From assembly GCA_027946365.1 (NCBI GenBank), contig JAPEUQ010000007.1:2136774-2200773 (forward strand): 64,000 nt of DNA, written 5' to 3'. This stretch comes from Kalmusia sp. IMI 367209. Taxonomy: Eukaryota > Ascomycota > Dothideomycetes > Pleosporales > Didymosphaeriaceae. This document shows positions 27,440-40,800 of this stretch, in pieces. A program made the translations under genes and the position numbers. How positions within the stretch are numbered: position 1 is the stretch's first letter; each line of letters opens with the position of its first letter. The notes under the pieces were generated by a model, which worked only from the letters and a program-made list of their open reading frames with translations, did not search any database and was not told the DNA's origin.

Positions 27440-27800
27440 TCCACCAATATATAATTAATGGTAAGGAGGAGAGTTTATCTTTATAGATCTCTAGAAGGTG
27501 GGATCATTGATCATAAGATTATAGAGAGGTTACTAGTATTTAAATATATTATACTAAGTACTACTTCCTTAGACTTATGGATAGGTGGAACTTTAAAGAC
27601 GACGCCTTAAAGGACCTAACTCATCCTAGGTATAAGATTAATAGATAGGCTTAAGTTAGTTTATGAGGAGTGGAGGGACTAATAAGGTAGAAAGTATAGA
27701 CTAAGAAATCATCTAACTGGTAGCGAAACTACCTTAAGTAACTTTTAAAAAGACTAGGTGGATACTATTAGAGTTTATTAGTAATAGTCTTTAAATAAGA
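27440..27800 (+). repeat. Dispersed repeat, copy A (former coding sequence)
   Basis: The stretch is related to 33,950-34,330 in the same orientation. Shared blocks include AGATTATAGAGAGGTTA, AAGTACTAC..CTTAGACTTAT, GATAGGTGGAACTTT followed by AAGACGACGCCTTAA, and AGGCTTAAGTTAGTTTATNAGG. The plus-strand reading of copy B is the better preserved. The family was not recognised. Each copy is broken by stops. Confidence 0.8.
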
Positions 27801-29875
27801 TAATAAGAAGTATATAGACTCTTCTATAATAAAAGATAACTAGGCTAATAACCTTAAAAATAGTTAAGATGAAAATTACCCTTTCACTCCTTCCCCCTTC
27901 CCTAGTTAATACTGGCGGAAGGCCTTATTAATTTCTTTCTTTAGAAAGACTTCTACTAAGCTATAGGGTAAGGTAGAGGGCAACATAGAGGGTAGAGTAA
28001 AGGATAGAATAAAGGATAAGGATAAGGTAGAGAGTAGAAGTATAGTAAGAATAAATAAAGCTTAAGTCCCCTTTAATTAGGCCTTTTAGCTAACGTGCGC
28101 CGGACTATATATAACGGCTAGATAGAGACTTACGTATAGATATAATAGGATAGAGAGGTCTACTATAGATTAGGGATGTTTATAGTAGCCTACCTAAGTC
28201 TACCCTAGACTATAGAGGTTTACTATAGTCTTAGTAGGTCTAACTGGCCTAATCTCAATTCAGTATCCACTCTCCTTATATAATAACTAGTACTAGCCCT
28301 CCTAATAAGAGGGGCTAGGGTTGGTATAGGGTTAGTATAGGGTAAGGGGCTATGGAATTTCTCCCTTATACGGTCTAATACGTCAGTTAGTATCTTTTTA
28401 GGATATTTAAGATTATTTTACTATCTTTATCTACCGTATTGGTGGAAGGTACTATATAAGTACTAAATAGAAATATAGACTTCTACTATAAAAGATATAC
28501 TACTCTACTTCTATCTTTTAGTATAGAGACGCTATTAAATCTAGCTACTCTCTATATTAATATTGAGGAATTAGTTAGAATAAAATCTACTATTTATCTT
28601 CTTATCTAGACGCCGCCTTCTATAACTCATGAGGCTTACTAATATCTAGATTCTAGGTGTTACCATTACTAGGTTGTCATAAGGCCGACTTATAATTATA
28701 AAGGCGCCTAGCTTAGGCCGTAATTATCCTCTCTAAAGAAAGACGATTGAGGAGTATTACTATAAATAGTTTAATCTATATAGCGCTAGGACTAGGTCTA
28801 GGTCTAGTACTATTATCCTTATTATTATCTATTTAAGTTTACCACGTATACTCCTACCTGTGTGGTAGTGGGTTAGCTCTAGTACTATAGTATCTATTAA
28901 GTTACCGAACGTAGTCGACGATAATATAAATATATTATCTATTAAAGATATAGAGTTACTATATATTAATATATTATATCTTAGTTAAAGCTTATATATA
29001 TATTTATTAATTATTTAGAACCATCCTTACTAACTAGGTAATAAAGGGTAGATGGCGTATGTAGACCCTTTATTATAATATTCTAGATATTTATTATAGA
29101 CTAGGAAGGATCCCGTAGCGTATGAAGTCTATAGTATACTACCTTAACTATCTATTATTATAATCTTAACTTACTCATCTACTTTATTTATATATTTTTG
29201 GCGTTAAATTAGGAACTAAATTAGAACTAGGTAAGAGACGTTAAAGCTTACCACTACTAGGAAGTTTATTACTAATTATAGAGACTTATTATAGATTATA
29301 AAGAATATATCCTATACTACTAGGGCTCTTTATAGATATAGATATATCTAGTTTACTAGGTTTAGATTATAGTAAAAGACTTAATATAAACGTTTATACT
29401 CTTTACTTAGTACTTCTATATTAATATATATCTAATTCAACGCTAACGACACCGTTTAACTTAATAGGCATCTATATATTAGGGTTAATAGATAAAGTTT
29501 CCGGCCAAAATGATATAGAGTTAAGGTATAAACTTAAAAGGATAACGTTTCTAGCCTAGGCTCAGCATCCACCTAGTAATGCCTAACATAGATAATCTCT
29601 TAATTAAAAACTTTAAATATCTTTATTATAGTTTCTAACTAAGGTAGGAAGTCCTATACTACTAAATAGGGCGTTATAGTCTCTAGTTAAAAATTAGATT
29701 TAAATGATAATATTTCCGGCGGAGACGCTATTTATAAATAATATTATAGATATATCTTTTATATAGGGTAGCGCGTGTGGATGGCTATTATAATAGATAA
29801 TAAAACGCTCTATATTCTATATATCTAAAATATATATTTAAACTATTTACTTTTATCCTTTAGTAAATAAGATCT
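27801..29875. other. RIP-degraded AT-rich DNA, unidentified
   Basis: Purine-rich stretches at about 27,960-28,060 (GGTAGAGGG, AAGGATAGAATAAAGG) stand out from the TA-rich background. No domain could be read in any frame. Confidence 0.45.
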
Positions 29876-30275
29876 ATTTTTATTATTATTATTACTACCG
29901 CCACCACCACCACCACTACCACTATTAATAATATCTCTTAAGAATCTATTTCTACTATTATTATTATTACTACTATTATCTATATCTTTCGTCTATATCC
30001 GCTTTTAGGCGGACGGTTGGCCCGGCCTATATAGTAGAAATACTATATAGGCTAGTAAAGATAATCCTAGTAAGTAGATAGTTTAGAGAGTAAAGTATAT
30101 ATAGTCTTTATATCCTTAGATCTAGATAATAGAGTAGAGGATTTAACTAACTATATATAGATATTTAAGACGTCTAGACTCCCCGCGTTAGAGCCTACCC
30201 ACTCCTAACGCTCTCTAGCTTAGAGAGACTAGTACTACTATTACTACTACTACTACTACTATTATTATTATCTCT
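29876..30275. repeat. Trinucleotide microsatellites (TTA/CCA and CTA)
   Basis: A run of TTA and CCA triplets lies at about 29,876-29,930, a TTA run at 29,955-29,980 and a CTA run at 30,231-30,270. The CCA triplets are unusual here because CpA is scarce in the rest of the block. The stretch between holds a short palindrome at about 30,034-30,060 (CCTATATAGTA..TACTATATAGG). Confidence 0.8.
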
Positions 30276-30926
30276 ACTACCCCCACCGTTCCTACTAATA
30301 AGGATATATAGATAGACGTAGATGTTACTACTAAGTTATAAGTATACTATAGATATAGATATACTAGTATACTAAGGATAAGTTATAGATTACTAAGAAA
30401 GCGTAGTCACCTATATAGATAAGTCCCCTATATTAATCTAACTAGCTGGCCCTTTAAGGAAATATTTAGAGTAGTAGGAAGCCCTAGTAAATTATATAAG
30501 CTGGCATGTTCACTTTAAGTAGAAGTAGACGAGGGTAAAGGTTCTCACTTACTATAATCTAATTAGTAGAGAGGCGTTTAGTAAGGTTAAAGATCCTCCT
30601 ACTCTTATTATAAACGCCTAGGGCGGGCGTGTCACTTATATAAGTCTAGTATCTAGGGTAATATTAGTATACATATATATAAAGTACTACTAGGGTATAA
30701 TATATTATAACCTACCTAAGCGTACTCGCACGCATATATCTTATAAGAGGTAGTATAGGGAGTTTAGGGTTATAGTAGACTAATAATACTGTAAGGTAGA
30801 GGTTATAGGATGGTAGATAGAAATAGAGGGGGTTTCTTATTAGGGAGGGCCCTATTGGCGTTTAATTATGCTAGGTACTTTTTTATTTTTCTCGTCCTTG
30901 GTTCCTCGTCTCCTCCCTTCCTTATG
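30276..30926. other. Moderately AT-rich stretch, possible decayed coding sequence
   Basis: Plus-strand frames from about 30,480 to 30,790 have relatively few stops and read like a degraded protein, but no motif was identified. The GC content is somewhat higher than in neighbouring DNA. Confidence 0.3.
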
Positions 30927-31019
30927 CTTCTTCTTCTTCTTCTTCTTCTTCTTCTTCTTCTTCTTCTTCTTCTTCTTCTTCTTCTTCTTCTCCTTTTTTT
31001 TTTTTTTTATTATTTTTTT
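30927..31019. repeat. (CTT)n microsatellite running into poly-T
   Basis: About 21 uninterrupted CTT triplets are followed by a run of T with a few A. Two long Leu- or Phe-only reading frames across it are artefacts of the repeat. A (GAA)n/poly-A in the opposite orientation could be the 3' tail of a non-LTR retroelement on the minus strand, but no coding sequence supports this. Confidence 0.9.
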
Positions 31020-32856
31020 AATTCTATATTTAGTTCCTTCTCCTTATCTTTATCTAGAGTTAGAATATAAGCTTATTAAGGATATCATATGGCTCTATTT
31101 AATGAGGAAGTCATTTAGTCTAGATAAATATATTTAGGATCTAGCTTAGAACCACCGTATTATATTTCTCTACGTAGAAGGGTATTTAGGAGTTAATAGT
31201 ACCCCAGGAGTTTACCGTAGACTAGGGAAGTCTCCTAGTCATTATAAGAGCTTACTATAGACTAGGGGAGATTATTATAGACTATGGCAGTCCCTAATAG
31301 ATTTACTTAACCTAAAGGAATATAATAGGCTATTTATCTTACCTAGTATGATAACCTAACTCACCTAGGATAGTCTTAACACAAACTCCCACCCTTAGTA
31401 AGGGTTATATAGCTTATACTTAGTAAACGCTAATCTAAGTTATATTTATAGACTTAGTATCTATACTACGCTAGAAGATTCGCCCAGAATCGTTAACCTC
31501 TATAAGGAACTAGTATATAATAGTCATTAACCCTTAGTTACCATTAATACGTTATAGACGACTCCTATATTAGGTATATAAGTTAGAAGTACTAGTCTTA
31601 TAGTTCACCCTAACCATAACCTCTAGATTCTATATATATAAAATATTATCTAGGTATTTTTCCTACTTTACTGTGATCGCACCATCCCAAATAGTATTAG
31701 CTAGTTTAAGATAAAAGATACTCTTAGCCCTCTACCACTACCCCTATTTTTAATATGAGGTAGTGATAACTTTGCTACTATAGTATCTTAAGCTTTATAT
31801 CTACTTCCTAAGCAAGTAGACCGAGAGAGGTTATAGTTATTAATAACTACTAGTTAAGCTTATATGTTTAATTAAATACATTAACTTAGAAAAGACCTAA
31901 TATATTTTACTATAAATATATAGGATCTTTCCACTCATTAGCCGACGCTTCTTTTTAATCATTAATTAAGAAGTACTACTATATATAGTCTATTTATATA
32001 GCACTAGGCCAGTTTCGGTAATACGGTCCCCAGTAAATCCTCTAATATAGTCTATAGAATATAGAACCATTACTCCTTAAAGGGAACTAAGCTACTCTAT
32101 ATTAATATATTATATCCTAGTTAAAGTGGCCGAAGCGTAAAAGGAGTAGGAGAATAAGATAATTTCTAAAGAGGAGCTAGGGTTAGATACTATAGACGTT
32201 TTAGATGAGGAGCCTAACATCCTAAATACCCTCTTAGTAGAGAGCTTAAATATCTTAAATAAGGACTAAGGATCCCATCCCTCTATATAGTATTATAATA
32301 GACTATTTATTCTACTAAAATTATATTAGATCGCCTATAACATTGACTTAACTAAGCCGTATATAATTATAGTAGTAAATTAAGATCTAAATTAGACCTA
32401 AGTAGGACGCTTTTAGATAAGCTATCCTAGTTAAATAGTTTATTATTAACTTAGAAAGACTATCATAGATTATAAGAGAGAGTTATATACTACTAATACT
32501 TTTTATAGACTACGCACGACCAGTCTATACGGTCTAATAAATAGTAGAAATACTTAGTATGTATATATATCCTAAACCGACTTACTAATTTAATATTAAT
32601 ACGTACCATCTAACTTAAAAATAATCTAAAGCCTTGGCCGGAACCGTACTTATTATCTAACCTAGAACTATAGCTAAGCGTATAGATAGTTAAGGTATTA
32701 AATAAAGTAGATAAAGTTTTTAACTAAAATATTAATACTTTATCTAGTAATATTTTATATAGGCTAGCTCTTAGTTAGAAACTTCGCCGATTTTAATTAT
32801 AATCCCTAGTAAAGATGGGAATCCTAGTATAGTTAAATAATCAGCCATATAAGTCT
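31020..32856. other. RIP-degraded AT-rich DNA, unidentified
   Basis: No motif was recognised. Repeated TATAGACTA/TAGTCTATA words occur here as in much of the block and probably derive from one ancient repeat family. Confidence 0.45.
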
Positions 32857-33272
32857 ATAATATCTATAACCTTACGCTAATTCTTAGTCTAGATGGCCTC
32901 CTTAGTCTATACTACCGCTAGGATCTATACATTAAAGGTTATCCGTAATGTCTATAATCTTATGCTAATCCTTAGTCTAGTGACCTCCTTAGGCGTTTGA
33001 GCCCTTACTAAGCCCTATACGTTAAAGGTTATTTATAATATCTATAACTTTATACTAATCTTTAGTCTAGGTGGCCTCCTTAGGCGTTCCACTAAGTCCT
33101 ATACGTTAAAGATTATCTATAATGTCTATAACCTTATACTAATCCTTAATCTAGATGGCCTCCTTAGGGTATTTCACTAAGTCCTATACATTGAAGATTA
33201 TTTATAATATTTATAACCTTATACTAATTTTAGTCTAGATGACCTCCTTAGGCGTTCCGCTGGGACCTATAT
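32857..33272. repeat. Five tandem units of ~85-100 bp
   Basis: Each unit contains TCTATAACCTTATACTAAT, CTTAGTCTAGATGGCCTCC followed by TTAGG, and then CCTATACGTTAAAGGTTAT. Units differ by transitions and by small length changes around the GCGTTCC..TAAG part. Confidence 0.9.
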
Positions 33273-33949
33273 ATAGAAGTTTAATATAGAGTATTAAAGT
33301 CTATTATAGCGTATTAAAGTTTACTATAGACTAGAGTAAACTATAAAGATTCTAGATAGTATAAAAGGCTTTAATTAATAATACTAGAGATAGATATTAA
33401 TAAAAGTGACTCCACGGTATCTACTAAAAATACTATATAACTAGCTTAGTAGTTTCTATAGTAGCATCTCCTATAAACTTTAATAATTAACTTTTTAATA
33501 CTTTATTAACGTCTATGGTGAAGTACGTATAGATCTAATTTATTAAGGCTATATATGATTTTTATATAAAACTAAGGATTTAAACTAAAACTACCCATAA
33601 TACGCCTCCCATAACGTCCCTATTAATATTCTTAGAAAAAGGGGATCGTAGGGTGCTTTTTCACACTAGGAGTCACACGATGTAACTAGATGTCTAGTAG
33701 ATACTATAGCTCTAGCGCCCTAATTAATATAATCTAATCTAATAGCATAGACCTAAGAACTATAATTAATAATAAGAATATTATTTATATATTTAATCTA
33801 GAGACCGCTGAGACCACTATATAGAACTAAGACGAAGACGTACTTAGCTTTAAGATTTTATATAGTAATAGACGTGTTTAATTAACTAATTCATCTATAT
33901 AGAAGATTGAGATATATCTTATAATATACGCCAATCTTAAGTGGTACCA
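33273..33949. other. RIP-degraded AT-rich DNA, unidentified
   Basis: Nothing was recognised. A less mutated patch at about 33,650-33,690 contains TCACACTAGGAGTCACACG with intact CpA dinucleotides. Confidence 0.4.
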
Positions 33950-34330
33950 TAAATTAAGATTTATAATTAATAATAAGGATGAGGGTTTATTTCTACTAAC
34001 TCTTAATGGTGAGGTCGTCAGTCATATAGTTATAGAGAGGTTATAAGCTTTTAAATACGTTAGTAAGAATAAAAAGATATGGGCGCTTACTAAGTACTAC
34101 CCTCTTAGACTTATAGATAGGTGGAACTTTTAAGACGACGCCTTAAGGACCCTATTTATCCTAGGTATAATATTAGTTAATAGGCTTAAGTTAGTTTATA
34201 AGGATTTCGAGGAACTGGTAAGGTAGAAAGTATAGAGTAAGAAGCTATCTAGTAGTATAAAATCTATTTTAATTAACTTTCTAAGAAATTTAGATGGACG
34301 TTATTGGAGTTCGTTAGCGGAGATCTTTAA
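33950..34330 (+). repeat. Dispersed repeat, copy B (former coding sequence)
   Basis: This is the partner of 27,440-27,800. The plus-strand frame reads through with only a few RIP-type stops and contains TKYYPLRLIDRWNF, then DDALRTLFILGIILVN and RLKLVYKDFEELVR. The family was not recognised. The preserved amphipathic sequence suggests a repeated protein-coding element rather than a non-coding repeat. Confidence 0.75.
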
Positions 34331-36959
34331 AGAAGATAATAAAAAGTTAAAGATATATATTATATTATATAGACTTAAGATAGGAGTAAAGTATATTCTT
34401 ATAAAAGAATAATAAGTATTAACTAGTCTTCGTCACGTGATTAATATACTTATGGGGTATTTTAAAAAGATATCCGTTATTCTATACTTTAGATGAGAGC
34501 CTTATACTTTATAAATATTATCTTACTTTATTAATCTATCTATAATAGACCCTTTAGAAAGATATTTACTATAGCTTTACTTTAGATTTAAATTCGACTA
34601 CATAAGTAACGAAGGGAAAGATGCTTAAGAAAGATATTATACTCTAGGCTTAAGACACTCTAAAGCCATTAATATCTAGTATATTTAGGAAGACTTTAAA
34701 GTCTTAATGTGAGAGATTAAGTCTTTATATTAGTGCGCTAGTCTATAATATAGATTAAGTATTCTTAAGGATACTACCATTATAAGCGCCCTATCGTGAA
34801 AGAGTATAAACGCTAGGCTTATAGGAAGATATATTTTAGAGAAGATATAATAATACTATATAAGATATTTATAAATATTTTATAGCTTATATATCCTCCG
34901 TTCACGTTTATCATCCTTAAGGGGTATATGGTATAGAAAATGGGATCAGTAGTAGGAAAGAGGAATTAGTAGATACTATAGTATGGTAAGTTCTCATCTA
35001 AGACTATAGAAGAATAGTATCACTAGACGTTATAGGAGTATACTATATAGTGCGGTAGGTTAGGAGTGGGAGTAGAAGGATTTGGCTTATAAATCTATAT
35101 CTTTTTTTTTTTTTAAATTTTTTTTTTTTAAATTTTTCCTTTTCTTTTCTCCCTATTGCCTGCAGACTGTAGAGGTGTATAGATATAAAGGGGAGTAACT
35201 CCTTTCTATTCTAAGCTTTACCAGTCGTAAAAGCCTAACATATAAGCTATATGATAAATTATGGCTCCTATCTCTCCTAGCTCTCTACGGACAGTGACCT
35301 TCCACTTAGATCCTCTCTTCTATCTAAAGCCCTGGCCTATAACGCTTACTATATAGCTTAATATTAATATACTTTACCAGCCGCCGTTAGTATTGCCTGC
35401 CTAGCTAGAGTTACTACTACCACTACCATTCTAGCTAGAATTAGCCTATAGATTATCTTTATTTCTATTATTAACTTTTATTCTATCGCCATTATTAAGT
35501 TCGGAGATGTCGTGGTTAACATTATAAATATACGCGGTAATGGGGTTGGACTCCTTACACCTAGTATAGAGATACTTAAGCATCTCCTAATAAAACTAGA
35601 TTGGAAAGGGGCTTACTGCGCTTATCTACTAGCCGATTAATGTTAATTAGTAAGCTATTATTAGTATAGTACTTTATAGTCTTATAGTAAGTAATAGTAT
35701 AGAACTACGTATTTAATTATTATTATAGTAATACTCTTTCGACGCCCTTAGGTTACTAATAATAAATAACGCGGCCTTAACCCTACTAAGCGTAAGTAGA
35801 ATCTAAGCTATATTAGTTATAAAGCCTAGCTTTCCAGAAACGACCATATTAAGTATAAAATAGTTAACCTTATTACCTTAAATACTATTAATAATATATA
35901 CGACGATATTAAGTATCCTAGATAAACTAGATAAGGTGAGGTATAGAGATGAAGTACTACGTGATATTATATAAGTTTATATATATCTAGCGGACCTTAA
36001 ATATATAATTAGCTCTAATAACTATAGAACTACCTAGAATACTGGTAAGGACTAGCTAATAAGTAGTCTAGATAGATAGATCTATTAGCTTAAAATTATA
36101 TAAGAATTAGTTATGGGACTCTTATCCGCCACGCCCCTCTTTACTAGGAACACGGTCGACGTGTGCTTAGTCTTAAAAAAGTTAACTAATTACCTCTTTG
36201 GCTCACACGCACCACGGAAGCTCATTAACCTTAGGCTAGTATAGATCTAACTAAATAATAGTATAGCATTAATCACCTTTATAATATTGCTTAGGTAGCG
36301 ATACTATATATTAAACTTAACCTTATCTATACTATATATTATTAAACGCTAGAATAGGGAGGTAGACTATTAGGTCTTAAAGGGTAAATCTATATTCCTC
36401 TAATTATCTCTAGGTTAGGCTATAAGATATCTCTATAGAAGACTTAAGATACTAAATTATTAATAATTATCTAGTCCATATCATCGCTAGTCTATGGATG
36501 GGAGAATAGTAAGAAAGATAGACTACTTAGTTTAAGCGGCCGTCCGGCTTCGTCGTGATAATAAGTTTAAGCCTAGCTATAAAGATATAAGCGAGGTTAG
36601 GTTAGATATAATAAAACTTAAGTATAATATTTACCTTCTTTATAAGGTCCCGCATCACGCGATTGGCGTATAACTTAAAGTTAAATTTATCTTCTAGGGT
36701 TATCTCTTCACCCTAGGCGTAGGCGTTAAGTTAGTTACGGAATTTAGTATACCATGATAAGTCTAGGTGGGCTATAGGATACCTCTACCAGACGCGTTAG
36801 GTATACTAACGAAGCGAAGGAGCCATTATCCTTTTAAAAATTTAACCTTTCTTATATACTTATTATGGCTGGTGGAGCGGCTATTTATATATATATTATA
36901 AATAAACCGCGTGGTTAATAGGATCTCCTATAGCTATATATTCTTATTAGTGACTAGGT
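34331..36959. other. RIP-degraded DNA with a poly-T/A tract
   Basis: A T-rich tract with AAATTTTT lies at 35,101-35,146. From 35,150 to 36,900 the base composition is somewhat less AT-rich and may belong to the 3' part of the minus-strand gene whose remnant is at 36,960-37,850, but no motif was read there. Confidence 0.4.
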
Positions 36960-37460
36960 CGAGTTCTATAATAAGTAGGTTAGTATCCTTAGGTTTATCT
37001 ATATTAGTTATCTTCGTCTTAGTAGGCTTAATTAGCTTAGTTAAATCCTCATCTTTAGGGTTATCTATATTACTCATCTTCTTATTACTAGTCTTATTTA
37101 TATTACTTATCTTTTTATTACTAGACTTATTTATATCGCTTATCTTCTTATTACTAGGCTTATCTATATTATTTATCTTTTATTACTAGGCTTATCTATA
37201 TTACTTATCTTCTTATTACTAAACTTATCTATATTACTTATCTTTTTATTACTAAGCTTATCTATATCGTTCACCTTTTTATTACTAGGCTTATCTATAT
37301 TACTTATCTTCCTTATTACTAGGCTTATCTATATTACTTATCTTTTATTACTAAGCTTATCTATATTACTTACCTCTTTATTACTAAGCTTATCTATATT
37401 ACTCACCTCCTTATTACTAGACTTATTTATATTACTTATCTTTTTATTATTAGATTTATT
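36960..37460 (-). repeat. 33-bp minisatellite encoding an 11-residue repeat
   Basis: About 14 units of a 33-bp sequence occur, with core TTATTACTAGGCTTATCTA followed by TATTACTTATCTT. On the minus strand the unit reads roughly SNIDKLSNKEV/K, a polar, charged 11-residue repeat. Most units keep a length divisible by three, with a few one-base losses. The array lies directly downstream (minus strand) of the Walker-A-like remnant and probably belonged to the same gene. Confidence 0.85.
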
Positions 37461-37850
37461 TTTACTACCGTCTTCGCTGCGATCAATGGAGTTATGGTTA
37501 AGATAGTCTAAAATATAGTTAATATCTATCTCCTCTTATATCTTTTAGGCTTTCTACTTCTAAATTTTGGCCTCTATCTTATGTATATAATACTAGAGGA
37601 TAATTTAGTATTAGGGGATTCGCCTATAATAATTATAGCCTAGTACTTATACTTAAGTAGCTTAGAAAGCATCTTAGTAAGATCATCTAGCTAATAGTTA
37701 AATAGTAATATAATCTAGAGTATATATAGATAAATAGTACCTAATACCTAGTATTAATAGAGGATAAGATAGTATAGAATTATCGTCTTACCTATACTGC
37801 TGGGTCTATGGTAGACCATTACGCTAGCTTTTATCTTCCTTAGCGCTTAT
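37461..37850 (-). pseudogene. Remnant of a P-loop NTPase-like gene
   Basis: On the minus strand, 37,784-37,807 read RPSSIGKT, which after undoing a G-to-A change at the first base is a Walker A form GxxxxGKT. It is preceded by a hydrophobic MVYH and followed by IILYYLILY, as expected for the strand and helix around a P-loop. Further downstream LDDLTKMLSKLLKY and AIIIIGESP are readable. The frame then enters the 11-residue repeat. Several in-frame stops are present. I cannot say which NTPase family it was. Confidence 0.5.
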
Positions 37851-40800
37851 ATACCCTCACGCTACTTATTATCGAGAGCTAATAAGTTATAGGTATAGTC
37901 TAGGGCTATCTATACTATTACTTTACTATAGCGTATAATATCTACTATGAAGTAGTCCATTTTATTAGTCTACTTAAAGTTATTACTAAGGATTACCTAA
38001 ATCTTATGGTGGAAGGCATCCTAGTACTATTATAAAATATATAGTATATTTAGTTTAGCCTTAATACTAGCCATTAACGTCTCCTTCTTATATGAAATAC
38101 TTAATGCCCGCATATCTTATTAAGAGTGTGGCTGAGGTCGGTTGAGTTAGTATAGTCCTTAACCTTAAGGATATACTATTTCTTAAAGTTAGGCTCATCC
38201 GCGAAGCCTACGCCAACATAAGATTAAAAGAGAAAAATAGTATAGTTATAGCTATAGAATAAAGGTAGTCTATTAATAATATAAACCCTCTACTTAGTCT
38301 CACTACTTATGTCCTAGCCTAGGAAGCTGACTTGGGTGGTAGAGTTAGGGTATAGATTAAATCTATTATATATCTTAATTACGTTAAGGTAGAGTCAGTC
38401 ATCTCCCTCCTTAAACTAGATAAGATAAACTAAGGTCTTAATTATAAGTAGATTCTAGGTATCTTCTAGGCTTATGATGAGGTGGTTGAAGTATATAATA
38501 ATATACTTAAGTAGGCTATTAAACTATAAGTAGGGTGGGAGCTTATACGTAGGCCACTTTTTAGAATTTAGCTATATGTCTAGCTAGATGTTCGGGCGAC
38601 GGTTTAGATACTAAGTAATAAGAGAATTACTAGTACGCTATATAGTGAGGCTAATCTATACGTCTTAAGATATACTCTAGAAGCCACGCGCCCTAGACTA
38701 TAAAGAAGTGGATGGAGATGGGTTATATTATAGACGCCTTAAGTAGCACGTCTTAAATTTTATAGATGGTATAGGTAAAGGGACTAAAGTTACCATTAGT
38801 ATAAAAGTATTTATTAAGTAGACTATCTTTAGACGCGGGATTAAAAGTTAATTAAATATAGTAGAGTATACTATCTTTATTAAAAGCGTAGATACTTATC
38901 GCCTACTAGTATTATCTAGTGCTTAAGAGATGACTAATTATATCTATATATATATTCTACTTTTACTTTTACTTTTATTTCTTACCGTCGTCGTTCTCGC
39001 GGTCGCCAATATGGATATAATAAATAATAAGGTTAATTATATTCTATATAGTAAATTATATAATGGCGGACCTATATATAAGACCTATAATACTCTTAGG
39101 GGTAGTAAAGGAAACATTAAACTAAAGACTATAAGAAGTTATATAGTACTCTTAGACCTTAGTATAAAGCTTAACGGATAGAATCTTATTTATAGATAAC
39201 TTAGGACGTTATTAGATACTAATAAGGGACCCTCATAGTCTAGAAAGCTAATTACTATTAACTTAGTGATAGTATTACCGTTAATGGGCCACTTAACGTT
39301 CTACTATCTCCTATGACTAGAGGAGCGGGACTTAATGGGATAGAGGTGAAGCCATTTAGAGGGGGTAAGTAAGACTTAATAACGCGCTCTACTAGTATTT
39401 ATATAAGGGATATAGGTTTAGGTTATATTATTAGTCTTAGGCTTTATAATATTCTAGTTAATAGTATAATCACCTAAGGGTGTTTAGTTAAGCTATAATA
39501 CTTATAGTTACGCGTTCCTTTCCTTTACTTAGGTAGGTTATCTACTTATATCCTTACTCGCCATATTAGAGGTATGTAATAATGGGATAGTCTATCTTAA
39601 TATAGTCTTTCATGCTATAGTTTTTATAGATAGGTACTAGTTTAGTAGAATATTTATACTAGTAGTAACCGCGTTCTCTGTAAAAGTAATACTTAATTAT
39701 TAACTCTTTCTAGGACATGCCGCTTTCATATAGATTGGCGGAGTTATAGATATAGTATCTTATAATCTTAATAGTTAGAAGAGTAATATTATCTAACTCT
39801 AGAAGGATTTTACTAGTATTATTAATCTTATTAATATTACTAGTCTTACTATAGTCGCCGTTATCTACTTTAACATCGCCTAGTAGTTTAAAGACGATAA
39901 TATCTTTAGTAAATTTACTTAGATTATATACGCTAGAGGTATCTACCATGAGAAGATACTAATCTGTAGGATTTATATTAAAATAGGCCTATTATAAGTT
40001 AATTAGTAGGTAGATTCTTATCTAGCTTTGGCACTATACTGCGGCTTACCTATTCTAATGAACGCCTAATACGGAATTTACTTAAAAAGTAAACTCTAGG
40101 CTTCTAGAGGAGATATATAGAGACCTATAATTACTATAAGATAGTTAGACTTATAAAGCTTTTAATGGAGAGATATTAAGAATATAAAGGTATAAAGGGT
40201 ATATAGAATATTAAGGATAGGAGAAGGAGCTAAGTGATAGGATTATATATCTAGAGGGGAATTACTATAGACTAGATAAGCTAATTATTAGGTAAATAGA
40301 TAAGGTACTTACGTTATTATTACGTCGCGTCACGTACGCGGTGGTAAAGTGAAGAGACGAGTAAATATATTATTAATAAATAGTATATAAGAAGGTTAGA
40401 TTTAAGATTATAGGGGACTATTTAACCTAGCCCACTACCGCAGCGCTATAGTAGTAGACTAGATAATAGTTTAGCACCGTTAAGCTCTTATAGATTATGG
40501 TGTGAGCGTATAGTAGAAGGTTTAGAAATAAACCTTAGTAGAGACCATCTCTCTAAATAGTAGAATAGAGGGTGTATATATATATAGGAAAGAGAGTATA
40601 AAATAGAGATAGAGAATTAGAGTCTTAGTAGATATCGTTGCTAGCGTACTTGCCTAAATAGTCTACGTAGTCTAGTAGTGAATGGGCGGACCAACTAGCA
40701 ACTTAATATAATATTTTTTTTTTTTAATTTTATTTCTTTTTCTTTTTATTATTCTTTTTTCAAAGTCTTCTCTTACTCCTCTACTAATTATGCGAGACTC

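Noticed and set aside
30810..31137. Two open frames with poly-Leu or poly-Phe
   Set aside because: They are translations of the (CTT)n/poly-T tract.
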